From NCBI GenBank assembly GCA_029287965.1, contig JARFQC010000173.1, positions 1 to 9,465 on the forward strand: DNA of 9,465 bases. Reading direction: 5' to 3'. Numbering within the stretch: the first letter of the stretch is position 1; every line of letters starts with the position of its first letter. Shown here in pieces: positions 1 through 6,888 of this stretch. The translations under genes were made by a program, and so were the position numbers. This stretch comes from Arenicellales bacterium (lineage in GTDB: Bacteria > Pseudomonadota > Gammaproteobacteria > BMS3Bbin11). Below the pieces are notes generated by a model. That model had not been told where the DNA came from. It searched no databases and worked only from the letters and a program-made list of their open reading frames with translations.

Positions 1-1140
1 TTAATAGACATATGACAGGATGCTCAGCAGCCTGATCCACAACCATCCCAGTGCATTAACGAAGATGTTACCGCTGGTATAAATCTGGACATCGGCCTGG
101 CCGCCGAGACGCCGGTAACCGTACGAGTTGGTATCGTCAAAATGTATCACCACGGGAAACCGCTGTGCGTCCCGCAGCCAGCCGCTGTTGCCCTCGACAC
201 TGGCCAGGTCACCCACGGCACTGCCACGGGTATGATCAACCGCAAAACCAACGCTGCCTACCGACCCCTTGAATACCCTGCCGGGCGCCGCATCCAGTAC
301 GATGTCGACCCGGTTGCCCGGCTTGATGTTGGCGATGCTGTTCTCGCGCAGGTTGGCCTGTATCCAGACATCGTTGACACTGACGTAGGTCATGAGCGGC
401 ACACCGGGACTGGCAAAATGTCCTTCGTCGACCTGCAGGTTGGTGATGCCACCCTTCGATGGTGAGACGATTTTCGTCCGGGCCAGGTTGAGTTTTGCTT
501 CACGCAATGCAGCACGGGCAGATTGTATTTTCGGATTGTCCTCGCCTTCGGCACCCAGCTGCTGTTTTGCCTTTTCCAGCTCAGACCTGGCACTTTCCAC
601 CTGCACCCGGGCCTGGTCGACCTGTGCACGAGCACGATCGCCATCTGCCTTGGACTTGATGCCTTTCTTCTCCAGTTCGTAGGTGCGGCTGCTTTTCTTC
701 TGCACGTAGTCAAGGTTGACCATTGCTTCGGCCAGCTTGGTTTCTGCCGTCACGACCGTTGCGGTACTGGCACCGATATCCTGCCCGGCCAGGGCCAGTG
801 ACGACTCGGCCTGCTCCACCGCCAGCTCGTAGTCGGCCGGGTCGATCTCGATCATGACTTCACCGGCGTCGACCAGCTGGTCCTGGGTGACATTGACCTT
901 GATCACCCGTCCCGATATCTCCGGCATTACCGGTACCACGAAAGCCTTGATCCGCGCCTGGTCGGTCCACGGTGCATGTCGATCGGCGACGAGGTACCAG
1001 ATGAATATGAATGCTGCCACGGCGAGCACGATCATGGTAAAGCGATGTACCGGATCGCGCTTGTCTGCCGCTGGGGCTGTCTCTGCAGCCGGGCTTTCCT
1101 GGCTGGCGTTTTCTTTATCGGGATCCTGCTCTGAACTCAT
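1..1140 (-). CDS. HlyD-family membrane fusion protein (YibH/YiaV/EmrA-like)
   Basis: This 379-residue protein is probably the periplasmic adaptor of an inner-membrane efflux or secretion system. Residues 1-30 are an acidic, Ala-rich cytoplasmic tail. Residues 34-52 form one membrane helix. Residues 67-100 look like the first biotinyl/lipoyl half-motif (PEISGRVIKV, then VDAGEVMIEIDP). Residues 103-220 are a charged, Ala-rich coiled-coil hairpin. Residues 221-255 are the second lipoyl half (TKIVSPSKGGI, DEGHFASPG), followed by a beta-barrel region to about 355. The end, NALGWLWIRLLSILSYVY, is a second hydrophobic segment of the kind I associate with YibH/YiaV-type members. The ATG is the only ATG/GTG/TTG after the preceding in-frame stop, although the AGGAG site is rather far upstream (13 bases). 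It follows the AsmA gene by 50 bases and is probably in the same operon. The stop codon is the first codon of the window, so the transport partner should lie outside. Family call firm, substrate unknown. Confidence 0.93.
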   Translation of the reverse strand: MSSEQDPDKENASQESPAAETAPAADKRDPVHRFTMIVLAVAAFIFIWYLVADRHAPWTDQARIKAFVVPVMPEISGRVIKVNVTQDQLVDAGEVMIEIDPADYELAVEQAESSLALAGQDIGASTATVVTAETKLAEAMVNLDYVQKKSSRTYELEKKGIKSKADGDRARAQVDQARVQVESARSELEKAKQQLGAEGEDNPKIQSARAALREAKLNLARTKIVSPSKGGITNLQVDEGHFASPGVPLMTYVSVNDVWIQANLRENSIANIKPGNRVDIVLDAAPGRVFKGSVGSVGFAVDHTRGSAVGDLASVEGNSGWLRDAQRFPVVIHFDDTNSYGYRRLGGQADVQIYTSGNIFVNALGWLWIRLLSILSYVY

Positions 1141-1190
1141 TGCTCTGTGCTTGCTCCTGCATCCAAATGAAGTTTACTTGTGCTGTCTGA

Positions 1191-3716
1191 TTAGCCGGCA
1201 GGCTTGTCTCCCTGCTCAGTATTATTACCGGCCCCGTCTTCACGGGCCTTGAACCAGGCAGCCTTGCAGGCATCAACACCATCTTCGGGTTTCGCATCGG
1301 TGAAAACGCGCCTGATCGGTACGTGGATGGGGCTGGTGATGAAAGAGATCACCTGGCCGGTCATGCGCACCACACCGATCTTGAGACCGAAATCATCGAA
1401 GCTGCCTTTGACCTGTATGGGTATCGCAACGCTGAAGAACTCGGGCCGCTTGGCCTTGGGCGCCATCTTGATTTCAAGCTCACGCGTTTTGAAATTCACC
1501 ATGGACTTGCCGACGACATACATGTTTGACGTATCCAGGTAGATGGCCTTCTCCTCCATCAGACCGTCTTTCATGCCGGTGCGGACGATGACGCAATTGA
1601 TTTCGGAGTCGTCCTTCTCTGTTGATTTATCCATGATCGCCGCCAGCAGGTTAACCGCCCAGAGATCAACGATACCGGCTGAAAAGTTTTTCGGCACCAG
1701 GGCAAAGTCGAAGGTACCTTCTGCATTTTCCATAACGGAAGCGAGGTCTGCAGCCCTTGAATGAATACCCGCCTTGAGAAAGAAACGCCCGCCCATATCG
1801 GACTCCGGTTTCCGGCGGCGCACCAGCACGCCGACATCGAACTCGTCGATGTCCGCATTGACATTGAACGTCACATCCGTGGGCGACGGGGTGTAATCCA
1901 TGTTCACCTTGATACTGCCGCCTGGCAGACTGACATTGAGGGGCTCAACGGCCAGGCGGGCATCCTTCAGGTTGATATTCATGAGTCCGGAGCCGAGCCT
2001 GTCTGCTCCAGACATTACTTCCTGTGCCTCGATTTTTACATCGGCATCAAAGGCATTCAGTACTTCGTAGGACAGCAGCTGTCTGCGTTCGCCGACAGGT
2101 TCTTCTGCAGAGGCTTCGGCTTCTTCCGGCTTTTCGCTTTCAGCGGACGCTGCATCATCTTCCCCGTCAACAGGAGGCTCTCCTGTCTCATCAGTTTTCC
2201 CGGTATCGAAATCATCGATCTGTATGCGCTTCGATACCATTGCAATATCGAGTTTCGGTTTGGCTGGCGTCATGTCGAGCCTGAGGCTGCCATCCAGCTT
2301 GCTGTCACCGACCTGCACGTCGAGCGTGGAGAGGTCAAATAGTTGCTTGGTGATATCGAGCCTGGATTCGAATGTGACCGGTCCGATTGGCGGCAATTCG
2401 AGACGCAGCAGTTCATTGAGATGGTCGATACGCTCGCTGGATACTTTAAGGGATAGTGATACATCGCGTTCCGAAATCGGCAGTTTCACAGTGCTCGCAA
2501 AACTGAATTGAGATTTTGCAAAGGCCGCGTCGATGGTCAGCGGTATCTCGTCCTGGTTGGTCACGTACTCGACCAGTGGCGCACCGGAGATCAGCAGCTT
2601 GACGGGTGTCCTGTCTATCACACCGTCCAACTTCATGGTGACCGCGTTGCCCTTCTCAACCAGGATGTCACCGTGCAGGTCGTTGATGTCGATGTACGCC
2701 TCGGTGTTCGGTACATGCACTTTCCAGCTGCCGCCGCGCACGGCGAAAGCCATGGTGGACTGCTGTAGCACTTCCTGCAGACTGTCGCCGTTGATGGAGA
2801 CCCTGAAGCCGACATCGCCCAGTGACGCCTGCATGCCCTCGACCAGTCCAAGTGCAGCAAGGATTGCACCGACGTCGACATCGCGGATACCGAACTCGAG
2901 ATTGATTTCCGGCGTATGGCCACGTAGCTGCATATCGCCCCTGGCACCTATCTGCCGGTCAACGACCTCGCCTTTCAGACTGAAGTCCCATGGCTGCTGG
3001 CGTGCCAGCAGTTCGGAAACGGGACCGCCCTGCAATGCCAGGTCATAGGTCTTGTCCTGCACCTGGCCCTTGAAGTCCAGCATCATGGGCGCGCCTTCCG
3101 GTGCCTTGCCGACCATGGTGTCCAGCTCGAAGGTGAGGTCCTTGCCCAGGGCGGCGTCATGGTAATTGACCGAGATGTTCTTCAGTGACAGGTTGTCCAG
3201 GCCGGCAAAGGTGATCAGTTTGTCATCGCCCTTGCCTGCCGGTTGTGAATCAACGTCATCATCCCCTGCCCTGGTCGGCCCGGGCTCCTTTTCAGTTGCC
3301 TTTGCCTGGCCTCCGAACACCCAGTTCGGTTTGCCTTGCACATCGCTGAACAGATTTAGACTGACGTCTTCAGCCGTGATGTCGGCGATATCGATATCAC
3401 CTCTCAGCAGCGGGAAGATGCCGATTTGCAGACGCGCCAGTCCGGCAACGAGAAACTTATCCTGTGGTGCACCGGCCACGTTGGCAATGCTGACATCGTT
3501 GACCTCGAGCGCCGGCCAGTTGGAAAATTCGAGTTCCACGGGACCGGCAATCACCACCTCCCTGTCCAGCGCCTTGCTGGCCGAGGCTTCCACGCCACCG
3601 CGCAGGTAACTAAGGTCTACCGTTACGCCGATAAACGTGAGCACCAGCACCGTGGTAACCAGCAGCATCAGCACTCCGGCAATGGTCTTCAGAACTATGC
3701 GTAGCAGCGTACCCAT
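1191..3716 (-). CDS. AsmA-family envelope protein
   Basis: This 841-residue protein is longer than E. coli AsmA (about 617). AsmA-like proteins are inner-membrane-anchored periplasmic proteins linked to outer-membrane assembly and, for several relatives, phospholipid transport. An N-terminal anchor helix spans about residues 8-32. The AsmA N-terminal signature follows: LEVNDVSIANV near 70-80, LQIGIFPLLRGDIDI near 96-110, and a GKPNWVFG motif near 128-135. The C-terminal AsmA domain covers about 640-805, with EGTFDFALVPKNFSAGIVDL, INCVIVRTGMKDG, YLDTSNMYVVGKSMVNF and a final IPIQVKGSFDDFGLKIG stretch. Two hydrophilic, probably disordered linkers interrupt it, at about 137-166 and 504-545 (rich in Glu, Asp, Ala). 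The ATG is preferred over the adjacent TTG because AGGAG sits 7 bases before it. The gene starts 23 bases after the AI-2E-family gene stops, which points to co-transcription. Family call strong; the cargo cannot be read from the sequence. Confidence 0.92.
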   Translation of the reverse strand: MGTLLRIVLKTIAGVLMLLVTTVLVLTFIGVTVDLSYLRGGVEASASKALDREVVIAGPVELEFSNWPALEVNDVSIANVAGAPQDKFLVAGLARLQIGIFPLLRGDIDIADITAEDVSLNLFSDVQGKPNWVFGGQAKATEKEPGPTRAGDDDVDSQPAGKGDDKLITFAGLDNLSLKNISVNYHDAALGKDLTFELDTMVGKAPEGAPMMLDFKGQVQDKTYDLALQGGPVSELLARQQPWDFSLKGEVVDRQIGARGDMQLRGHTPEINLEFGIRDVDVGAILAALGLVEGMQASLGDVGFRVSINGDSLQEVLQQSTMAFAVRGGSWKVHVPNTEAYIDINDLHGDILVEKGNAVTMKLDGVIDRTPVKLLISGAPLVEYVTNQDEIPLTIDAAFAKSQFSFASTVKLPISERDVSLSLKVSSERIDHLNELLRLELPPIGPVTFESRLDITKQLFDLSTLDVQVGDSKLDGSLRLDMTPAKPKLDIAMVSKRIQIDDFDTGKTDETGEPPVDGEDDAASAESEKPEEAEASAEEPVGERRQLLSYEVLNAFDADVKIEAQEVMSGADRLGSGLMNINLKDARLAVEPLNVSLPGGSIKVNMDYTPSPTDVTFNVNADIDEFDVGVLVRRRKPESDMGGRFFLKAGIHSRAADLASVMENAEGTFDFALVPKNFSAGIVDLWAVNLLAAIMDKSTEKDDSEINCVIVRTGMKDGLMEEKAIYLDTSNMYVVGKSMVNFKTRELEIKMAPKAKRPEFFSVAIPIQVKGSFDDFGLKIGVVRMTGQVISFITSPIHVPIRRVFTDAKPEDGVDACKAAWFKAREDGAGNNTEQGDKPAG

Positions 3717-3723
3717 CAAACTT

Positions 3724-3728
3724 CTCCT
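3724..3728 (-). promoter_or_regulatory. Ribosome-binding site of the AsmA gene
   Basis: The minus strand reads AGGAG, followed by 7 bases and ATG at 3716. That spacing favours ATG over the in-frame TTG immediately before it (3719). The site lies in the short gap after the upstream gene's stop, so translation is initiated independently within a shared transcript. Confidence 0.7.
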
Positions 3729-3739
3729 GCCATGTGCAG

Positions 3740-4855
3740 TCAGGTGTTATCGGTGCCGGATGACACCGTGACCGTATCGTTTTCGGGCTCGATTTCGTCG
3801 AGCCAGGAAAGGTACAAGGTGTAGCCAATGGAGAGCACTATCGCGCCGATAAACAGGCCGATAATACCGGCCGCAATAAATCCACCGATGGCACCGAGGA
3901 AGATGATCGGGATCGGTACCGCAGCACCCTTGCCCATCAACAGGGGCTTGATCACATTGTCTATGACCGAAATAACAATCATCCATATAGTGAACAGAAT
4001 CGCCGTTACCGGATCCGACACCGAAAAGACATAGGCGACAGCCGGAATGGTGATGGGAAGTATGCCAACCTGAATCACGGCAAAAATCAGGGCTATGAAT
4101 GCCCACAGACCAGCAGCGGGGATATCAACGATGAGAAAGCTGACACCCGCGAGTATGGACTGGATCAGGGCAACACCCAGTATGCCCCGTGTCACACCGT
4201 TGACAGTCTTGCCGGCGATGCCGACAAACTCAACACCCTTGTCGCCAGCAAGACGCGTAGCGAACGATTTCAACGCATCGCTGGATCCACTCGAATAGGC
4301 CAGCAGCACGCCTGCGATAATGATCGAAATAATGAACTGCAGTACACCGAAACCAGCCCCGGCAGCTGCAGACAGTAGCCAACTGCCCAGTTGTTTGATC
4401 TGTGGCGCGAACTGCTTGATGACGTTGGTTATATTCTCAGATGCGCGTTGCCATATCGCATCAAGGTTGTTGCCGATCACCGGCCAGCTTGCGATGTATT
4501 CTGGAGGCGGCGGTATCTTGAGCGTCCCGGCCTTGATGCCATCAGACAGCAACTGAACACCCGAGACCATGCTTTCAGCCAGTACTGCGACGGGCGCTAT
4601 CAATACCACCAGCATCAGTACGGTGAGGCTAGCTGCCGCCCAGTTACGCCTGCCGCCCATCCAGGCTGTCAGCTTGAGATAACTGCCATGTGTGGCCACA
4701 GCAATGATACTGCCCCACAGGATCGGGTAAATGAAAGGCTTGAGTATGTCGTAACACCAGACAACCAGCACCAGCAGGATGCCGATACGAATAACCGTGT
4801 CAATAATACGCCGCTGCAGCTTTAACTCGGCCAGTTCTTCTGCACTATAGCTCAT
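3740..4855 (-). CDS. AI-2E/PerM-family (UPF0118) membrane transporter
   Basis: This 371-residue polytopic inner-membrane protein has the length typical of the AI-2E/PerM family. Hydrophobic segments lie at about 21-36, 40-56, 73-98, 158-187, 223-244, 247-277, 282-302 and 313-350. A periplasmic-type loop at about 99-157 contains the PPPPEY stretch. Family hallmarks are in the C-terminal half: DIPAAGLWAFIALIFAVIQ with GILP, then SVIDNVIKPLLMGKG, then the Gly-rich IFLGAIGGFIAAGIIGLFIG. Members include TqsA (autoinducer-2 export), PerM and Na+/H+ antiporter-like proteins, so the family name does not fix the substrate. The ATG is preceded by GGAAGG with 5-base spacing. The gene begins 59 bases beyond the ompA terminator, so it either has its own weak promoter or depends on read-through. 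It heads the probable operon with the AsmA and HlyD genes. Confidence 0.92.
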   Translation of the reverse strand: MSYSAEELAELKLQRRIIDTVIRIGILLVLVVWCYDILKPFIYPILWGSIIAVATHGSYLKLTAWMGGRRNWAAASLTVLMLVVLIAPVAVLAESMVSGVQLLSDGIKAGTLKIPPPPEYIASWPVIGNNLDAIWQRASENITNVIKQFAPQIKQLGSWLLSAAAGAGFGVLQFIISIIIAGVLLAYSSGSSDALKSFATRLAGDKGVEFVGIAGKTVNGVTRGILGVALIQSILAGVSFLIVDIPAAGLWAFIALIFAVIQVGILPITIPAVAYVFSVSDPVTAILFTIWMIVISVIDNVIKPLLMGKGAAVPIPIIFLGAIGGFIAAGIIGLFIGAIVLSIGYTLYLSWLDEIEPENDTVTVSSGTDNT

Positions 4856-4914
4856 GTCATCCTTCCCGATGTGATAGTGGAGTCGTCCCTGCTGCTCTTG
4901 TTCAGGGTGAGAAT

Positions 4915-4949
4915 AAAAAAAGGCGGTTCAGATTTCTCCGAACCGCCTT
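4915..4949 (-). terminator. Rho-independent terminator of the ompA-family gene
   Basis: On the minus strand a perfect 10-bp stem (AAGGCGGTTC paired with GAACCGCCTT) encloses a 10-base loop and runs directly into a T tract (the A run at 4915-4921 on the plus strand). It starts 21 bases after the OmpA stop codon. The plus-strand reading lacks a T tract, so it acts in the minus direction. Confidence 0.93.
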
Positions 4950-4970
4950 GCGTTGAAACGCAACTTACAT

Positions 4971-5594
4971 TTATTTCTTGATGATGTTCACTTCTACGCG
5001 ACGGTTGAGGATACGACCTTCGCGAGTGTTGTTGTCAGCGACAGGATCTGCTTCACCCATGCCGGTAACCATCATTCTTGAACGATCTGCGCCGAGTTCT
5101 GCTGCCAGGTAGTCGGCAACGGAGTTGGCACGACGCTCAGACAGTTTCAGGTTGTAGTCTTCCGGGCCGGATGTATCCGTGTAACCCTTGATGTCAGCGT
5201 GGCTGGTCTGGGCACGGAATGATTCCTTGTAGGGAGTCAGGTCAGTTACGGCCTTGTCGAGGATGGCCTTGCTGTCACCGGTCAGTTCTGCGCTATCAAA
5301 CGCAAACTGCAGGTTTGGAATGACAACTTTCTGCAGGACGACTTCTTTTTCAACTACTTTTACAGTTGTTGCTTCAGGTGTCTTTTCAACAACGATTTTC
5401 TGAGCATAACCGCATTCTTCAAGCAGTACGTCAGTCATGTCGATAGTCCTTACGCAATCACCGGAGCCGTCGCGAACGACAGTACCGTCACTGCTTCTCA
5501 CGTAGTTGTTGACCATTTCGTCAGCCTGGGCCGGTGCGATTGTTGAGATGAAAAGTCCCATTGCAATCGCCATTGCAGTTTTTGATTGTTTCAT
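4971..5594 (-). CDS. OmpA-family peptidoglycan-binding envelope protein
   Basis: This 207-residue exported protein is predicted to tether the envelope to peptidoglycan. Residues 1-24 are a Sec signal peptide ending AQA before Asp25. Residues 25-62 form a short domain (NNYVRSSDGTVVRDGSGDC then EECGY) with two cysteines, Cys47 and Cys61, that could form a disulfide. A Val/Lys/Glu-rich linker spans about 66-90. Residues 92-207 are the OmpA C-terminal domain: LQFAFDSAEL, then GYTDTSG, YNLKLSERRANSVADYL and RILNRRVEV. Asp140 and Arg155 are spaced 15 apart, like the diaminopimelate-contacting Asp/Arg pair of Acinetobacter OmpA. There is no room for the eight-stranded barrel. A GTG 66 bases upstream would add a 22-residue extension, but the ATG used here has AAGGGG at 6-base spacing and begins the signal peptide. 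Upstream is an AT-rich gap and downstream a strong terminator, so it is probably a separate, well-expressed unit. Confidence 0.94.
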   Translation of the reverse strand: MKQSKTAMAIAMGLFISTIAPAQADEMVNNYVRSSDGTVVRDGSGDCVRTIDMTDVLLEECGYAQKIVVEKTPEATTVKVVEKEVVLQKVVIPNLQFAFDSAELTGDSKAILDKAVTDLTPYKESFRAQTSHADIKGYTDTSGPEDYNLKLSERRANSVADYLAAELGADRSRMMVTGMGEADPVADNNTREGRILNRRVEVNIIKK

Positions 5595-5729
5595 AAAGAA
5601 CCCCTTTTTAGTTCGGTATTGAATATTAGAAATTGTCCATTGGCTCATTAAGTCTACCACAATTTCGCTTATGTGGTTATTTCTGTTGCATAAAAGTAAA
5701 TGTATAGTTTTCTCTTGTATTACAGCCAG
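5595..5729 (-). promoter_or_regulatory. AT-rich intergenic region, probable promoter of the ompA-family gene
   Basis: These 135 bases separate the binding-lipoprotein stop from the OmpA start and are clearly AT-richer than the genes. They must contain the ompA promoter if the gene is not read through from upstream. A possible sigma-70-like pair is CTGGCT, 17 bases, TATACA on the minus strand near 5690-5720. It matches the consensus only partly and I do not insist on it. An inverted repeat with arms ACCACA and TGTGGT, 10 bases apart, lies at 5656-5677. No convincing terminator for the upstream gene is visible. Confidence 0.4.
5601..5606 (-). promoter_or_regulatory. Ribosome-binding site deciding the ompA-family start
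   Basis: AAGGGG on the minus strand lies 6 bases before the ATG at 5594. Together with the signal peptide that begins there, it rules against the upstream in-frame GTG at 5660. Confidence 0.8.
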
Positions 5730-6878
5730 TTAGTAAACCTTGACGATATATTCCATCTGCCCGTTGCGTATCGCGTTCACCACAATCGGTCGCATGCCTC
5801 TGCCATCTTCGGATATGGATATATATCCTATTACCCCTTCGAGGTTCCTGCTGTCCCTTACCATCCGATTAATGCAATCCCGGTCGGTCTTGTCTTCACA
5901 GCGGTTCATGGCACTGGCAAGCACCATGTAGCCTTCCGACCCGAGTCCGGTATAGGTGTTGGAGGCCACATCAAACAATTGATCATAAGCCTTGCCGACC
6001 CTCTCGCCGAAATCGGTCCTCGGCATGTAGTGGCTGAAAAAATCGGTCGCGTAGATGCCTTCCAGCATTTTGCCCTGGTCGGCGTACTGGGTCAGTACCG
6101 TTGCCAGCAGCCCGTCGCTGCCAAGAATAACCGGGTCCCAGCCGGACTCCCTGGCTGCCTCGACCAAGTCGAGCACGTTACCTGCGCCTACTGGCAGATA
6201 GAGCGCTTCTGCACCCTTCGCCTGGGCCTGGCGCATCGCGGCGACATAATCATCCGCAATCTGGTCGAGGATAAAGCTGTCAGTCACCTGTCCACCACTG
6301 GCGGTGAACTTGCGTATAAATTCCTCTGCCAGCTGGGTGGAATTGAAACTGGTGACGTTTGAAACAATGGCCACCCGATCGAGCAGCAGGTCATCACGCA
6401 GAAACATCGCTGCCACGCGGCCCTGGAAATAGTTATCAAAGGCGAGCTGACTGATGTATTCACGATCCTTGACGACATCGGTATGGGTCGCCGGCAGGGT
6501 CAGCACGGGCAGTTTATAGGCATCCGCAATTGCACCTGCCTTCAATGCTTGCGCACTCGATGACAGCAGCAATATCGCCGCGACCTGCTTTTCTTCAGCC
6601 ATCCAACGAATCAGCCTGGTCGTTTCCTGCGAGTCGTTATGGTCATCCTCCACTACCAGCTCCAGGGCGTCGCCATTGTCGAGATAGGGCATCAGGTGCC
6701 TGGCGGCCTTGATACCCCGGAGACCGTCTTCACCCTTGGCACGATCTTCGCCCGTCATCGGACCGATAATTCCGATGGTGATTTGCTTGCCGCTCGGCTG
6801 AATAGCGGAAATTTCTTCACAAGCGGGCAACATCAGCAGAATGACAATCAGCATACCGCCGGAAAGGACGCGTCTCAT
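5730..6878 (-). CDS. Type 1 periplasmic-binding lipoprotein (branched-chain amino acid ABC receptor-like)
   Basis: This 382-residue protein resembles the ligand-binding component of LivJ/urea-type ABC transporters (Peripla_BP_6 fold). The signal peptide is MRR plus a hydrophobic core, ending in the lipobox LPAC, so Cys20 should be lipidated and the protein membrane-anchored; the next residue is Glu. The mature protein opens with ITIGIIGPMTGEDRAKGEDGLRGIKAA, the classic first strand and helix of the family. Further strands are LELVVEDDHNDS (73-83), AAILLLSSSAQALKAGAIAD (100-119), LPVLTLPATHT and VILGSDGL. Cys327 and Cys335 near the C terminus could pair. I chose the ATG at 6878 because it begins a compact signal peptide. 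GTG 6914 and ATG 6908 would overlap the DUF389 gene, and none has a clear Shine-Dalgarno site. It starts 10 bases after the DUF389 stop, so the two are probably co-transcribed. No permease or ATPase gene is in the window. Ligand unknown. Confidence 0.9.
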   Translation of the reverse strand: MRRVLSGGMLIVILLMLPACEEISAIQPSGKQITIGIIGPMTGEDRAKGEDGLRGIKAARHLMPYLDNGDALELVVEDDHNDSQETTRLIRWMAEEKQVAAILLLSSSAQALKAGAIADAYKLPVLTLPATHTDVVKDREYISQLAFDNYFQGRVAAMFLRDDLLLDRVAIVSNVTSFNSTQLAEEFIRKFTASGGQVTDSFILDQIADDYVAAMRQAQAKGAEALYLPVGAGNVLDLVEAARESGWDPVILGSDGLLATVLTQYADQGKMLEGIYATDFFSHYMPRTDFGERVGKAYDQLFDVASNTYTGLGSEGYMVLASAMNRCEDKTDRDCINRMVRDSRNLEGVIGYISISEDGRGMRPIVVNAIRNGQMEYIVKVY

Positions 6879-6888
6879 GCTGTTGACG

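Noticed and set aside
1761..2342. 193-codon open frame on the plus strand within the AsmA gene
   Set aside because: It lies opposite a well-supported AsmA coding sequence and shows no family features; long antisense frames are common in GC-rich genes.
2533..3048. 171-codon open frame on the plus strand within the AsmA gene
   Set aside because: Its Ser/Pro/Arg-rich, low-information translation is typical of the shadow of a real gene on the other strand.
3740..4855. Naming the AI-2E-family gene tqsA or assigning it autoinducer-2 export
   Set aside because: The family is functionally diverse and nothing in the sequence or neighbours points to quorum sensing.
5595..5660. 22-residue N-terminal extension of the OmpA-family protein from a GTG
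   Set aside because: It would bury the signal peptide and ignores the strong AAGGGG site placed 6 bases before the internal ATG.
5700..6362. 220-codon open frame on the plus strand
   Set aside because: It is antisense to the binding lipoprotein, whose signal peptide and family motifs are clear. The plus frame has no recognisable domain and no ribosome-binding site.
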